DNA of 44,118 nucleotides from Brevibacterium sp. HMSC07C04 (GTDB lineage: Bacteria > Actinomycetota > Actinomycetes > Actinomycetales > Brevibacteriaceae): contig NZ_KV823274.1 in assembly GCF_001815905.1 (NCBI RefSeq), forward strand, positions 1 through 44,118. The letters are read 5' to 3'. Shown one piece after another: positions 8,694 to 17,032 of the stretch. The notes beneath the pieces are model-generated. The model had not been told where the DNA came from. It worked only from the letters and a program-made list of their open reading frames with translations, and searched no databases. Position 1 is the stretch's first letter. Each line of letters begins with the position of its first letter. A program made the position numbers and the translations under genes.

Positions 8694-10330
8694 TCCACAC
8701 CCACATCAGCGCAGACCCCGCTGAGGTCAGAATCGAAGATTTCGGCTTCCGCCTGCGGGTAGGTGCTGCGGACGGCGGCTTCTATCGCCCCCCGCATGTG
8801 CGGAGCTGCCTGCTGGCCGTAGCTGATGGTGATGAGTTCGGGGTCACCTTCTGGGGCCAGACGCGCAATGGCCTCGACGATGGCAGCTTCCGGAGTGTGT
8901 TCAATGAAGAGGATGCGGCCCTCGGACAGGACCAGCACATCGGTTTTCGAATACACCAGCGGGCCGGCTGCGGACTGTCCGGCAAAGCACAGCCTGCGGA
9001 TGTCGATTCCAGCCGCATCGGCCATGTCGTCTGCGACTTCGGCGGCGTCTGCGTTCGGGTCGAATACCGCCAGTGCGCTGACCATCGAAATGGGACTGCC
9101 GGTGGTGATCGCGTGAACCCCGTCAGCGGCTGCGGCGTTGATGGCGGCTTGCCCTTCGGGGCTGTCGGCAACGAGCACCGTCGTGTTGCCGTCGGAGACA
9201 ACGTCAAGCAGGGTGTGCGCCTGTCGGCCGCGGTCCAGCAGGACGGCGACCGCCCCTGTCAGCGCGGCCCGCAGCATGAGCGGCGCTGTGGAAACCGCAG
9301 CCGCTGCGCGCAGCGGCCCGTGGTCTGCTCCGTTCACCAGATCTTCGGCCCGCAGCTGCGCCAGCCCGTACTGTTCAACCTCGCGCAGAACGCGCAGCGC
9401 GTGGTCTTCATTCTTCACGTGCACGTGCACCATGGGCCACGAAATGACAACCGAGCGGGCATCAGCCTTCGCGAGAATGCGCTTGAGAGGGCGTGTTCGA
9501 TCCTTGCTGTCGCTGAGTGTGAACACGAGTTCCAAAGTGTCGGCCCCAGCGGCAGCCTGCCCCGCGGCACCGGCCCCTCGGGCACTGGCAGCACCGTCCT
9601 CGTGCGGCCTGCACCCCAGCTCTCCGCTGGTGACTTTCGGCGGGACTGCCGTCAGATTCGCGGTGGGACTGGCGGCTTCGCCGACCGCTCCCCCGGTGAC
9701 GGTGAGGTACAGCAGGTCGAAGATCTCAACAATTCCGGTGGCGCCGGCGTCGACGACCTGCGCCTGACCGAGCACGTCCAGCTGCCCCGTTGTGTCCCGC
9801 AGCGCGGCAATCGAGCAGGCCCGCACCGCCTCAATCTGCTCAACCAGTCCCGCACCCCTATCAGCCTGTGCGCGGGCGGTTTCAGCCATTGCGTGCAGCA
9901 CCGTCAGCATTGTGCCGTGGGTCGGTTCGGCAATCGCATCCTGTGCCCGCTGTGCGGCCAGTTCAATTGCCGAGGCAAAGCGATCGGGCGTGAGACTGCC
10001 GTCGGCAAGCTGCGCCTGACCGAGCTCGTCGGCCACTCCCCGCAGGGCCACAGCCAGGATGAGACCCGAATTGCCCCGGGCACCGCGCAGCGCACCGGCG
10101 GCCATCGCCTCGACCACTTGGGGAAGAGTCGCCGACCCGTCGAGGGCTTCAACTGCACTGTAAGCGGATTTCACGGTCGCGTACATGTTCGAACCCGTGT
10201 CACCGTCAGCCACCGGGAACACGTTGATGGAGTCAATGCTGTTGCGCTGGCGGCGCATCCGATCCACTGCCTGCCGCGCCCAGCGGGCAGCCAGCAGTCC
10301 GCCCAAGCGCATGCTGTTGTCGTTTGCCAT
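8690..10330 (-). CDS. DAK2-domain kinase, YloV/FakA-like
   Basis: The protein of 546 residues has an N-terminal DAK2 kinase domain with NVFPVADGDTGSNM (metal and nucleotide site) and GARGNSGLIL. EPTHGTMLTVL and VDAGATGIVEI follow. The C-terminal half resembles the DegV-linked FakA region. FakA phosphorylates fatty acids bound to FakB proteins. Whether this actinobacterial form does the same is inferred; no FakB/DegV gene lies in the window. I prefer the ATG at 10328-10330; a TTG at 10345 would add five residues. Adjacency to recG is conserved in actinobacteria. It follows thiL by 21 bases and overlaps recG by four. Confidence 0.87.
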   Translation of the reverse strand: MANDNSMRLGGLLAARWARQAVDRMRRQRNSIDSINVFPVADGDTGSNMYATVKSAYSAVEALDGSATLPQVVEAMAAGALRGARGNSGLILAVALRGVADELGQAQLADGSLTPDRFASAIELAAQRAQDAIAEPTHGTMLTVLHAMAETARAQADRGAGLVEQIEAVRACSIAALRDTTGQLDVLGQAQVVDAGATGIVEIFDLLYLTVTGGAVGEAASPTANLTAVPPKVTSGELGCRPHEDGAASARGAGAAGQAAAGADTLELVFTLSDSKDRTRPLKRILAKADARSVVISWPMVHVHVKNEDHALRVLREVEQYGLAQLRAEDLVNGADHGPLRAAAAVSTAPLMLRAALTGAVAVLLDRGRQAHTLLDVVSDGNTTVLVADSPEGQAAINAAAADGVHAITTGSPISMVSALAVFDPNADAAEVADDMADAAGIDIRRLCFAGQSAAGPLVYSKTDVLVLSEGRILFIEHTPEAAIVEAIARLAPEGDPELITISYGQQAAPHMRGAIEAAVRSTYPQAEAEIFDSDLSGVCADVGVE

Positions 10331-10351
10331 GTCCGTTTCCGCCAAGCCGTG

Positions 10352-11428
10352 TCAGAAGTGTCGATAGGCGCTGTCAGCTGCCGAGCGGGTGCCCACGAGG
10401 ACATCCGGCTGGCCTTCTTCGCACGCGCCGATTCGCGTCCACCCTACCGGAGCGGAGTCGGCTGGGCCGCAGGCGAGGAAACCATGGTCTTCCCCACCGC
10501 CGAGCACCCATTCGCGGGCGACTTCCGGGGTGCCCAGGTGCTGTGCTGCCGGCAGCAGCGGCTCAGCAAGTCGCTCAACAGCGGCTTCATCCAAGCGGAT
10601 GCGCACACCGGAGGCTCGGGCAACGCGGCCCAAGTCGCCGACCAAACCATCCGAGGCGTCGATCCCGGCTGCCGCCCACCTCGCCAGGTCCCGCACCGCC
10701 GCATAATCAGGGCGAGGCGCCAACTGCACCTCGATAAACGGGTCGAGCCGGGGGTCATCTCCCAGCCGCACTCCGGCAAAGAGCAGAGCGAGTCCCGCAG
10801 CCGCCCAGCCGACGGTTCCGGCAAGGAACACATCGTGGCCGGGCTCGGCCGCAATCCGTGTGACCGGGGTCAGGCCCCGGTCGAGAAAACCCAGTGCCGT
10901 CACAGTCGAGGTGAGACAAGCCGAAGACGACAGGTCTCCCCCGATTACAGAAGCTCCGCCTCGTGCGGCTTCGTCAGCCAACCCCTGCGCCAACAGGCGG
11001 ACCGTGCTGACGGGGGTGTCATCTGGGGCTGCCAGAGCCAGCAGCAGACCGTGCGGCTGCGCACCCATGGAGCAGATGTCGGCGAGGTTCTGTGCGGCGG
11101 CTTTCACGCCCAGTCTGTAGGGGTCGAACCATTCGGGCAGGAAGTCAGCACCCTCGGTGAGGATGTCGACGCTGGACACCAGATTTCCTTGCGCCCGGGA
11201 CACGGCGGCGTCGTCGCCGGGGCCGACGATCAGCCCGGAGACAGGTTCCGACGCCTGCCCCAGAACCGAGAAGATCTGGTCGAGAACCCCGTCTTCGCCG
11301 ACATCGCTCAGGTTCAGATCTGCAGGGTCGGGACTGCATTGGGACGCGGAGCCAGAGCTCGCGACGTTGGCTGTGCCGTCGCTGGTCTCGGGTTCGGCGG
11401 ACCCCGGATGGTTCGGCTTGCTGGACAT
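10352..11428 (-). CDS. thiL: thiamine-monophosphate kinase
   Basis: Phosphorylates thiamine monophosphate to the cofactor thiamine diphosphate. Family motifs are GPGDDAAV (near residue 70), VDILTEGADF and NLADICSMGA. GGDLSSS, GIDASDGLVGDL and GGGEDHGFL follow; the last varies the usual GGEDYELL. The 358-residue protein has a Ser/Gly/Asp-rich, probably disordered N-terminus of about 42 residues, so a later start is possible. However, the ATG at 11426-11428 sits 7 bases from a TAGGCT -10 element, which fits a leaderless start there. It is the first gene of a six-gene run ending in the MFS transporter. Confidence 0.93.
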   Translation of the reverse strand: MSSKPNHPGSAEPETSDGTANVASSGSASQCSPDPADLNLSDVGEDGVLDQIFSVLGQASEPVSGLIVGPGDDAAVSRAQGNLVSSVDILTEGADFLPEWFDPYRLGVKAAAQNLADICSMGAQPHGLLLALAAPDDTPVSTVRLLAQGLADEAARGGASVIGGDLSSSACLTSTVTALGFLDRGLTPVTRIAAEPGHDVFLAGTVGWAAAGLALLFAGVRLGDDPRLDPFIEVQLAPRPDYAAVRDLARWAAAGIDASDGLVGDLGRVARASGVRIRLDEAAVERLAEPLLPAAQHLGTPEVAREWVLGGGEDHGFLACGPADSAPVGWTRIGACEEGQPDVLVGTRSAADSAYRHF

Positions 11429-11435
11429 GGGCCTC

Positions 11436-11465
11436 AGCCTAGTGCGAAACGGCGGGCGATACCCT
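11436..11465. promoter_or_regulatory. divergent promoters of thiL and the DUF3515 gene
   Basis: The 44-base gap holds one TANNNT hexamer on each strand. TAGGCT on the minus strand (11436-11441) ends 7 bases before the thiL ATG. TACCCT on the plus strand (11460-11465) ends 7 bases before the DUF3515 ATG. Neither start has a Shine-Dalgarno sequence, so both transcripts are probably leaderless. Confidence 0.5.
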
Positions 11466-11472
11466 TAATGAC

Positions 11473-11955
11473 ATGGTTTTGAGGAAGCTCTCCGCCGCAG
11501 CCATCGGCCTTTCGACGGTTGTCGGGCTGTCGGCGTGTGCGCCGGTTGTCGTCGTCGAACCGCAGCCGCACGCAACTGACCCGGCCTGTGCCGACGTCAT
11601 GCTGCGGCTGCCGGAGGTCATCGGCGAACACGAGAAGCGCCGCGCGTCTTCCCAGGCCACAGCCGCGTGGGGTGACCCAAGCGCCGTTGTTCTGCGCTGC
11701 GGCGGGGAAATGCCCGCCCCGTCGACCGACCACTGTGTGCGCACTGACGACGTCGATTGGGTCTCCCGCGAAGGCGAAGGAGACACGTGGACTTTTGAAT
11801 CCTACGGCCGCAGCCCCTCCGTTGAGATCACGCTCGACACCACGCAGGCTGCCGGCGCTGAGGCTTTGTCGGCTCTGTCAGCTGCCGTCAAGCAGATCGA
11901 AGCGCAGCGCGAATGTGTTGGAGCCGAGGACGTAGGCGGCAAAGCCGAAGGCTGA
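11473..11955 (+). CDS. DUF3515-family lipoprotein
   Basis: Predicted exported lipoprotein of 160 residues. A short basic N-terminus and hydrophobic core are followed by the lipobox LSAC with Cys22. The body matches the actinobacterial DUF3515 family: ACADVMLRLPEVIGEHEKR, AAWGDPSAVVLRCG and the DDVDWV segment. Two further cysteines in the mature domain (in VVLRCGG and STDHCV) may form a disulfide. The family is habitually found between ddl and thiL, as here, but its function is unknown. The ATG has no Shine-Dalgarno sequence. Confidence 0.88.
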   Translation: MVLRKLSAAAIGLSTVVGLSACAPVVVVEPQPHATDPACADVMLRLPEVIGEHEKRRASSQATAAWGDPSAVVLRCGGEMPAPSTDHCVRTDDVDWVSREGEGDTWTFESYGRSPSVEITLDTTQAAGAEALSALSAAVKQIEAQRECVGAEDVGGKAEG

Positions 11956-12006
11956 GGCTCTTTGCCCAGCCCACCGCGCCCAAATCTGCTGGTCAGGGGA
12001 AACATT

Positions 12007-12031
12007 GAGGCGAAATCGCACGGATCGCCTC
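12007..12031 (+). terminator. possible terminator after the DUF3515 gene
   Basis: GAGGCGA (12007-12013) pairs with TCGCCTC (12025-12031) around an 11-base loop, followed by the T-rich GTTGTGTTGTCT. It lies between the convergent DUF3515 and ddl genes. The short stem and weak tract limit confidence. Confidence 0.45.
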
Positions 12032-12094
12032 GTTGTGTTGTCTAATCAGCAGAATTCAGTTTGGCGGGCGCGGCCCACTCCCCCGGCCCAGCTT

Positions 12095-13201
12095 TCACCG
12101 CCGGTCGACGTCGACGAGCGCGATCTCGATAAGCCGTGAAATGAGTTCGGAGTAGCTCACCCCGGACTTGCCCATCATGTGCGGATATCCCGATGTCGGG
12201 GTGAAGCCCGGCGACGTGTTGATCTCATTGACAAGCACGGTCCCGTCGGCTTGCACAAATGTGTCGACCCTGGTCAGTCCGGAGCACTCAAAAGCGCGGA
12301 ACGTGGCTTCTGCGATGTCCTGCACCGTACGAGCGGCGTCATCAGGAATGTCTGCGGGAGCCTCCAGGCGGACATCGTCCGCGGAAAGGTACTTGGCCTC
12401 GAAGTCGTAGAATTCGTGGTCCCCGGAGATGACGATCTCACCCGGCACGGACGCGGTGAGTTCGTCGTCCCAGTGGGAGCCCAGAACCGCGCACTCGATT
12501 TCACGGCCGTCAATGCCGGGTTCGACAATGACCTTGTGATCGTGTTCGAGGCCCTCTTCCATAGCCGCGTCGAGGTCTTCGGCGGACCCGACTTTGCTGA
12601 TCCCGACAGAGGATCCGGCCCGAGCCGGTTTGACGAAGACCGGCAGCCCCAGCTCAGCTATCCGCGCCCGCACCCCGGCGGGGTCATCTGCCCACTGTTT
12701 CGCGGTCACGGTCTGCCACTCAGCCGTGGGAATCCCAGCCGAACGCAGCACGGTCTTCATGAAGTGCTTGTCCATGCCCGCGGCCGAGGTGAGCACACCG
12801 GGTCCGACAAAGGGAACGCCTTTGAGCTCCAGCAGTCCCTGCAGCGTGCCGTCTTCGCCGAACTGACCGTGCAGCACGGGGAAGAAGACATCGATCTCAC
12901 CAAGATCTCGAACAGCGCCGTCGGCGGTGCGCTCAAGCAGCGAAGCACCCTGCGTGGACGGCGACACGAAGACAGCCGAACCGTTCTCTTCGACTTCTGG
13001 CATTGCGCCGTCGGCAAAGCTGAAGGCGGTCGGGTCTTCGACCGTGACCCAGGTGCCGTTCTTGGTGATGCCGATGGGCACGGGACGGTACCTGTCCGGG
13101 TCAAGGGCGCCGATGACGCCGGCTGCGCTGACGCAGCTGACCGAGTGTTCACTGGAACGACCGCCGAAGAGAACGGCGACGGTGGTGCGCGGGGTGCTCA
13201 T
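12095..13201 (-). CDS. ddl: D-alanine--D-alanine ligase
   Basis: ATP-grasp ligase that makes the D-Ala-D-Ala dipeptide for peptidoglycan. The 368-residue protein has the N-terminal VLFGGRSSEHSVSC loop, the GPGVLTSAAGMDKHFMK segment and VFVKPARAGSSVGISKV. EINTSPGFTPTSGYPHMM near the C-terminus holds the metal and substrate residues and has the Tyr typical of D-Ala rather than D-lactate ligases. It is the last gene of murA-plsC-gpsA-PEBP-ddl, 8 bases after the PEBP gene. Confidence 0.96.
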   Translation of the reverse strand: MSTPRTTVAVLFGGRSSEHSVSCVSAAGVIGALDPDRYRPVPIGITKNGTWVTVEDPTAFSFADGAMPEVEENGSAVFVSPSTQGASLLERTADGAVRDLGEIDVFFPVLHGQFGEDGTLQGLLELKGVPFVGPGVLTSAAGMDKHFMKTVLRSAGIPTAEWQTVTAKQWADDPAGVRARIAELGLPVFVKPARAGSSVGISKVGSAEDLDAAMEEGLEHDHKVIVEPGIDGREIECAVLGSHWDDELTASVPGEIVISGDHEFYDFEAKYLSADDVRLEAPADIPDDAARTVQDIAEATFRAFECSGLTRVDTFVQADGTVLVNEINTSPGFTPTSGYPHMMGKSGVSYSELISRLIEIALVDVDRR

Positions 13202-13209
13202 AGGGGCTC

Positions 13210-13737
13210 TCAGAGTTCGTAGTGCGTTTCGATCCAGGCGCGCCCGATCGACTTGAAGAAGATGTTGAAGCCGACGAAGGCCGGTGTCGCGTTTTCGTCA
13301 ACGCCCAGCGGCTCCGACAGAGCGTGGACGATGAAGAAATACCGGTGAGGACCGTGGCCTTCCGGCGGTGCGGCCCCGACAAAGCGGCGGTCACCGGCGT
13401 CGTTGCGGACCGTGACTGCACCCTCTGGCATAAGCCCCGCCTCGGGATTTCCGGCATCGGCCGGAAGCGAGGTGACGGTTCCGGGAATATCGGCGACAGT
13501 CCAGTGCCAAAAGCCGGATCCGGTGGGTGCATCCGGGTCGTAGCAGGTGACGGCAAAGGCCTTGGTCTCTTCGGGGAAGCCGCTCCACGAAAGCTGTGGA
13601 GATACGTCTTCGCCGCCGTCAACGCCCATGAGCCCGGAGGCCTGAGCCTGCGGAAGGCGCTGCCCTTCGGCTACATCGGTGCTGGTCAGTTCGAAACGCG
13701 GTACGTCGTTGAGCCTGGCAAAAGGTGAGTTCGGCAT
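13210..13737 (-). CDS. YbhB/YbcL family PEBP (Raf kinase inhibitor-like) protein
   Basis: The 175-residue cytoplasmic protein belongs to the phosphatidylethanolamine-binding protein fold. Marks are the DVSPQLSWSGFPEETKAFAV strand, CYDPDAPTGSGFWHWTVADIP (the conserved anion-pocket DPDAPTxxGxxHW motif) and the GPHRYFFIVHAL segment. No signal peptide is seen. The ATG at 13735-13737 has AGGAGG 5 bases upstream, and a TAGGCT hexamer further upstream could give it its own promoter. Bacterial members have no settled function. Its place between gpsA and ddl is unusual, since these two are commonly adjacent. Confidence 0.93.
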   Translation of the reverse strand: MPNSPFARLNDVPRFELTSTDVAEGQRLPQAQASGLMGVDGGEDVSPQLSWSGFPEETKAFAVTCYDPDAPTGSGFWHWTVADIPGTVTSLPADAGNPEAGLMPEGAVTVRNDAGDRRFVGAAPPEGHGPHRYFFIVHALSEPLGVDENATPAFVGFNIFFKSIGRAWIETHYEL

Positions 13738-13784
13738 TGTTCCTCCTCTGTTGGGCTTGCGCGGCCAGCCTATCCGCCCGGCCT

Positions 13785-14789
13785 TCAGATGCTCTGTGAT
13801 TCGTCTTTGCGCTTGCGGGCAAGGAGCAGGCCTGCGACATCGTCAACGTGCAGGCGCCCGTCGATGACTGCGGACACAGCCTGTGTGATGGGCAGGTCGA
13901 CGTTGTGTGCTGCGCCGAGTCCCAGCACCGCGGGGGCTGATTTGACGCCTTCGGCGGTCTGCTTGGTCTTTTCTGCGGCTTCTTCGACACTGAGGCCTTC
14001 GCCCATCAGACGGCCGAAAGAGCGGTTGCGCGACAGGGGTGAGGCACACGTGGCAACGAGGTCGCCCATTCCGGCAAGACCGGCCAGAGTGTGCGCCTGT
14101 GCTCCCATCACCAGACCCAGACGGGTGATTTCCGCCAGGCCGCGGGTGATGATCGATGCCTTCGAATTGTCGCCGAGCCCCTGACCGTCGGCAACGCCGA
14201 CTGCCAGCGCGATGATGTTCTTCACGGCGCCGCCGAATTCGACTCCGACAACATCGGAGTTCGTGTACGGGCGGAAGTAGGAGTTTGCGCTGCGCCGGGC
14301 GATTTCCTCGGCGTTTTCAGGGCAGGAGCACGCAACAACCGTCGCGGTCGGCTGATGTTCGGCGATTTCACGGGCCAGGTTGGGTCCAGACACCACGGCG
14401 ATCTGCTTGTCGTCAAAGCCGGTGACTTCTGCGATGACCTGGCTCATGCGCAGGCCGGTGTCCAGTTCGATGCCCTTCATGAGGCTGACGATGATCGCGC
14501 TGGGCCGAATGTGGTCTTTCCACTGCTGAAGGTTCTCCCGCAGCGACTGTGCAGGAACGGCGAGCACAACGACTTCGGCATCGCGCAGCGCTTCCACGGG
14601 GTCGCTGGTGGCACTGACCCGATCGTTGAAGCGAATGCCCGGCAGGTACTTGGAGTTCGTGTGCTCTTCCCGCAATTCGCGGGCAGCCTCTTCCGAACGC
14701 GCCCAGACAGTCACGGGGAACCCCGCGTCGGCAATCACACCGGCATAGGTTGTTCCCCACGATCCGGCGCCCATGACGGCTGTTGTCAC
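13785..14789 (-). CDS. gpsA: glycerol-3-phosphate dehydrogenase [NAD(P)+]
   Basis: Makes sn-glycerol-3-phosphate from dihydroxyacetone phosphate for phospholipid synthesis. The 334-residue protein starts with the Rossmann motif AVMGAGSWGTTYA. It has the catalytic lysine segments SLMKGIE and GGAVKNIIALAVG, and the GNSKAS-like GDNSKASIITRGLAE. I chose GTG at 14787-14789 because GGAGG stands 6 bases upstream and the GTGA overlaps the plsC stop by four bases. An ATG 12 bases further up has no Shine-Dalgarno sequence. It receives its product partner directly from the upstream plsC. Confidence 0.95.
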   Translation of the reverse strand: MTTAVMGAGSWGTTYAGVIADAGFPVTVWARSEEAARELREEHTNSKYLPGIRFNDRVSATSDPVEALRDAEVVVLAVPAQSLRENLQQWKDHIRPSAIIVSLMKGIELDTGLRMSQVIAEVTGFDDKQIAVVSGPNLAREIAEHQPTATVVACSCPENAEEIARRSANSYFRPYTNSDVVGVEFGGAVKNIIALAVGVADGQGLGDNSKASIITRGLAEITRLGLVMGAQAHTLAGLAGMGDLVATCASPLSRNRSFGRLMGEGLSVEEAAEKTKQTAEGVKSAPAVLGLGAAHNVDLPITQAVSAVIDGRLHVDDVAGLLLARKRKDESQSI

Positions 14790-15556
14790 GCTTTCCTCCA
14801 TTCAAGTGCAGTGCGGAACCGATCGGGCACTGCCTCTCCGCGCAGATCGGCCAGCTGAGAGGCGATGCGAGCGGTGATGTGCTCGGTCAGCGACACGACG
14901 TTGTCCTGAGTGTCAGGGACGCCTTCGGTGACGATCGGCTCGGAGAAGTCTACGGTCATCACGCGGCCTGGTCCAAGCTTCGGGCGCAGAGATTTGCCCG
15001 GCAGCGCATCCTGCACACCCCAGTGGGCAGCGGTGATGATCGGCGTACCCGTCTGCAGGGCCAGCCTCGCGGTGCCGGACTTCGACGGTCCGGGCCACAT
15101 GTCGGGGTCCTTTGTGTGGGTGCCCTCGGGATAGATGGTGACGGTTTGGCCAGAGGCGAGAGCGGCTTTTGCATACGCCAGGGAGTCCCCGGCCTCGCGG
15201 GATCCACGGACCACGGGGATCTGGCCCAGAGTGCGGGTCAGCAGTCCCACGGGGAACGTGAACAGGGTGTGTTTGGCCATAAAACGCGGCAGCCTGCCCT
15301 GGTTGTATATGGCCACGCCCACGACCAGCGGGTCAAGGTTCGACTGGTGGTAGGAGGCGATAATGAGCGGACCGTCCTGCGGGATGTTTTCGGCACCGCG
15401 GACGGCGATCTTTCCCAGGGGGCGGAGAGCTCCGCGCACCACAGGAGCGAGGAGTGACGCCCGCCGGTGCTGGCGCTGGGTCGACTTCGGGTCGTAGGAG
15501 ACTTCGAAGCCGAGGCTTCCGCTCGGTTCACCCCGGCTGCTTTGGTCTTTGCTCAC
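14786..15556 (-). CDS. plsC: 1-acyl-sn-glycerol-3-phosphate acyltransferase
   Basis: Acyltransferase that makes phosphatidic acid. The 256-residue protein has the HX4D catalytic motif as HQSNLD (His70 to Asp75) and the substrate motif EGT at residues 144-146 in IYPEGTHTK. VVRGSREAG fits motif II. The N-terminal 30 residues are polar and variable. It overlaps murA upstream (ATGA) and gpsA downstream (GTGA), so wall-precursor and lipid-precursor enzymes are translated as a coupled set. Confidence 0.93.
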   Translation of the reverse strand: MSKDQSSRGEPSGSLGFEVSYDPKSTQRQHRRASLLAPVVRGALRPLGKIAVRGAENIPQDGPLIIASYHQSNLDPLVVGVAIYNQGRLPRFMAKHTLFTFPVGLLTRTLGQIPVVRGSREAGDSLAYAKAALASGQTVTIYPEGTHTKDPDMWPGPSKSGTARLALQTGTPIITAAHWGVQDALPGKSLRPKLGPGRVMTVDFSEPIVTEGVPDTQDNVVSLTEHITARIASQLADLRGEAVPDRFRTALEWRKA

Positions 15557-16872
15557 GACAGGCTCACCTGGGCCCCCAGGCCGCCGAGCTTGGCGATGAA
15601 GTCTTCGTAGCCGCGATTGATGATCTCGATTCCGGACACTTCTGACCGGCCCTCGGCGGCAAGCGCGGCAATGATGTGGGAGAACCCTCCGCGCAGATCG
15701 GGCACGTCGATGTTTGCGCTCTTAAGCGGTGTGGGCCCGTAGATCACAGCGGAGTGGCGGAAGTTGCGCTGTCCGAAGCGGCAGGGTGTGCCGCCGAGGC
15801 ATTCGCGGTAGAGCTGGATCTGCGCGCCCATTTTGACAAGCGCACCCGTGAATCCCAGCCGGTTTTCGTACACGGTTTCGTGCAGGATCGACAGACCGGT
15901 GGCCTGTGTGAGTGCTACGACGAAGGGCTGCTGCCAGTCGGTCATGAAGCCCGGGTGGACCGCTGTTTCCAGTGCCAGCGACTGCAGGCGCCCGCCGGGG
16001 TGGGTGAACCGGATGCCGTTTTCCTTCACTGTGAACTGCCCGCCGGCTTTGCGGAAGGTGTTGAGGAAGGTCAGCATGCTGGGCTGGTCTGCGCCTTCGA
16101 CGAAGATGTCGCCGCCGGTTGCCAGAGCCGCAGAAGCCCACGATGCCGCTTCGATCCTGTCCGGCAGCGCCCGGTGGGTGTAGCCGCTGAGTGAGTCGAC
16201 TCCCTCGATCCGAATGACCCGGTCTGTGTCGACCGAGATGATGGCGCCCATTTTCTGCAGAATGGCCACCAGGTCGAGGATTTCGGGTTCGACAGCGGCG
16301 TTTTTGAGTTCGGTCAGGCCCTGGGCGCGCACCGCGGTGAGCAGCACCTGTTCTGTTGCGCCCACCGACGGATAGGGCAGTTCGACTTTGGTTCCGGCAA
16401 GTCGGGTGGGTGCGGTGAGGCTGATGCCGCCTGCGGTCTTTTCGATCTGCGCACCGAAAGAGCGCAGAACGTCGAGGTGGAAGTCAATGGGCCGGTCTCC
16501 GATTCGGCAGCCGCCGAGGTCGGGAATGAAGGCGCGTCCTAACCGGTGCAGCAGCGGACCGCAGAAGAGAATCGGGATGCGCGACGAGCCCGCGTGGGCG
16601 TCGATGTCTGCGACTGATCCCTGTTCGACGCGCGAGGGGTCCATGCGCAGTTCTCCGTCGGGGCGGTCACCGTCGGGATGCTGGGTGACGCTGACCCCGT
16701 GGAGTTCGAGAAGTCCGGTGACAATGTCGACGTCGCTGATTCGCGGCACCCCGCGCAGCGCCGATGGCGTGTCCGCCAGAAGACTGGCCACCATCGCCTT
16801 GGGCACCAGGTTCTTTGCGCCTCTGACGCGAACGGTGCCTGTGAGCGGATTGCCGCCGTTGACCTCGAGCAT
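15553..16872 (-). CDS. murA: UDP-N-acetylglucosamine 1-carboxyvinyltransferase
   Basis: First committed step of peptidoglycan synthesis: transfers enolpyruvate from PEP to UDP-GlcNAc. The 439-residue protein has the substrate-loop GAKNLVPKA (residues 18-26) and the active-site loop LGGCRIGDRPID with Cys122. That cysteine is the fosfomycin target; mycobacterial MurA has Asp there. GGDIFVEG and TDWQQPFVVALTQATG in the second half are also typical. The ATG has GGAGG 5 bases upstream. It heads the murA-plsC-gpsA-PEBP-ddl operon. Confidence 0.96.
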   Translation of the reverse strand: MLEVNGGNPLTGTVRVRGAKNLVPKAMVASLLADTPSALRGVPRISDVDIVTGLLELHGVSVTQHPDGDRPDGELRMDPSRVEQGSVADIDAHAGSSRIPILFCGPLLHRLGRAFIPDLGGCRIGDRPIDFHLDVLRSFGAQIEKTAGGISLTAPTRLAGTKVELPYPSVGATEQVLLTAVRAQGLTELKNAAVEPEILDLVAILQKMGAIISVDTDRVIRIEGVDSLSGYTHRALPDRIEAASWASAALATGGDIFVEGADQPSMLTFLNTFRKAGGQFTVKENGIRFTHPGGRLQSLALETAVHPGFMTDWQQPFVVALTQATGLSILHETVYENRLGFTGALVKMGAQIQLYRECLGGTPCRFGQRNFRHSAVIYGPTPLKSANIDVPDLRGGFSHIIAALAAEGRSEVSGIEIINRGYEDFIAKLGGLGAQVSLS

Positions 16873-16926
16873 GTTCCTCCTGTACTTCTGCGTATCAGCC
16901 GGACTCTATGCTATCCGGTACGGCTG

Positions 16927-16963
16927 AGGCCCAGGACCTTCAGTGGGTGTCGGTCCTGGGCCT
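16927..16963 (-). terminator. terminator hairpin after leuD
   Basis: AGGCCCAGGACC (16927-16938) and GGTCCTGGGCCT (16952-16963) form a perfect 12-bp stem with a 13-base loop. It lies between the leuD stop and the murA start, so it would end the leuCD transcript. There is no U-tract on the minus strand, a common situation in actinobacteria. Confidence 0.65.
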
Positions 16964-17032
16964 TGCGCGTTTGGTGCTCTCTGCCCTGCCCTGTCTGGCC
17001 TGCCCGTCGTCTGAAGCGCAGCTGCGCCCGGG

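Noticed and set aside
8684..11482. 932-codon open frame on the plus strand opposite the DAK2 and thiL genes
   Set aside because: Both minus-strand genes have clear family motifs across the region. The plus frame is rich in Arg, Gly and Gln and crosses two gene boundaries, as expected of an antisense shadow at high G+C.
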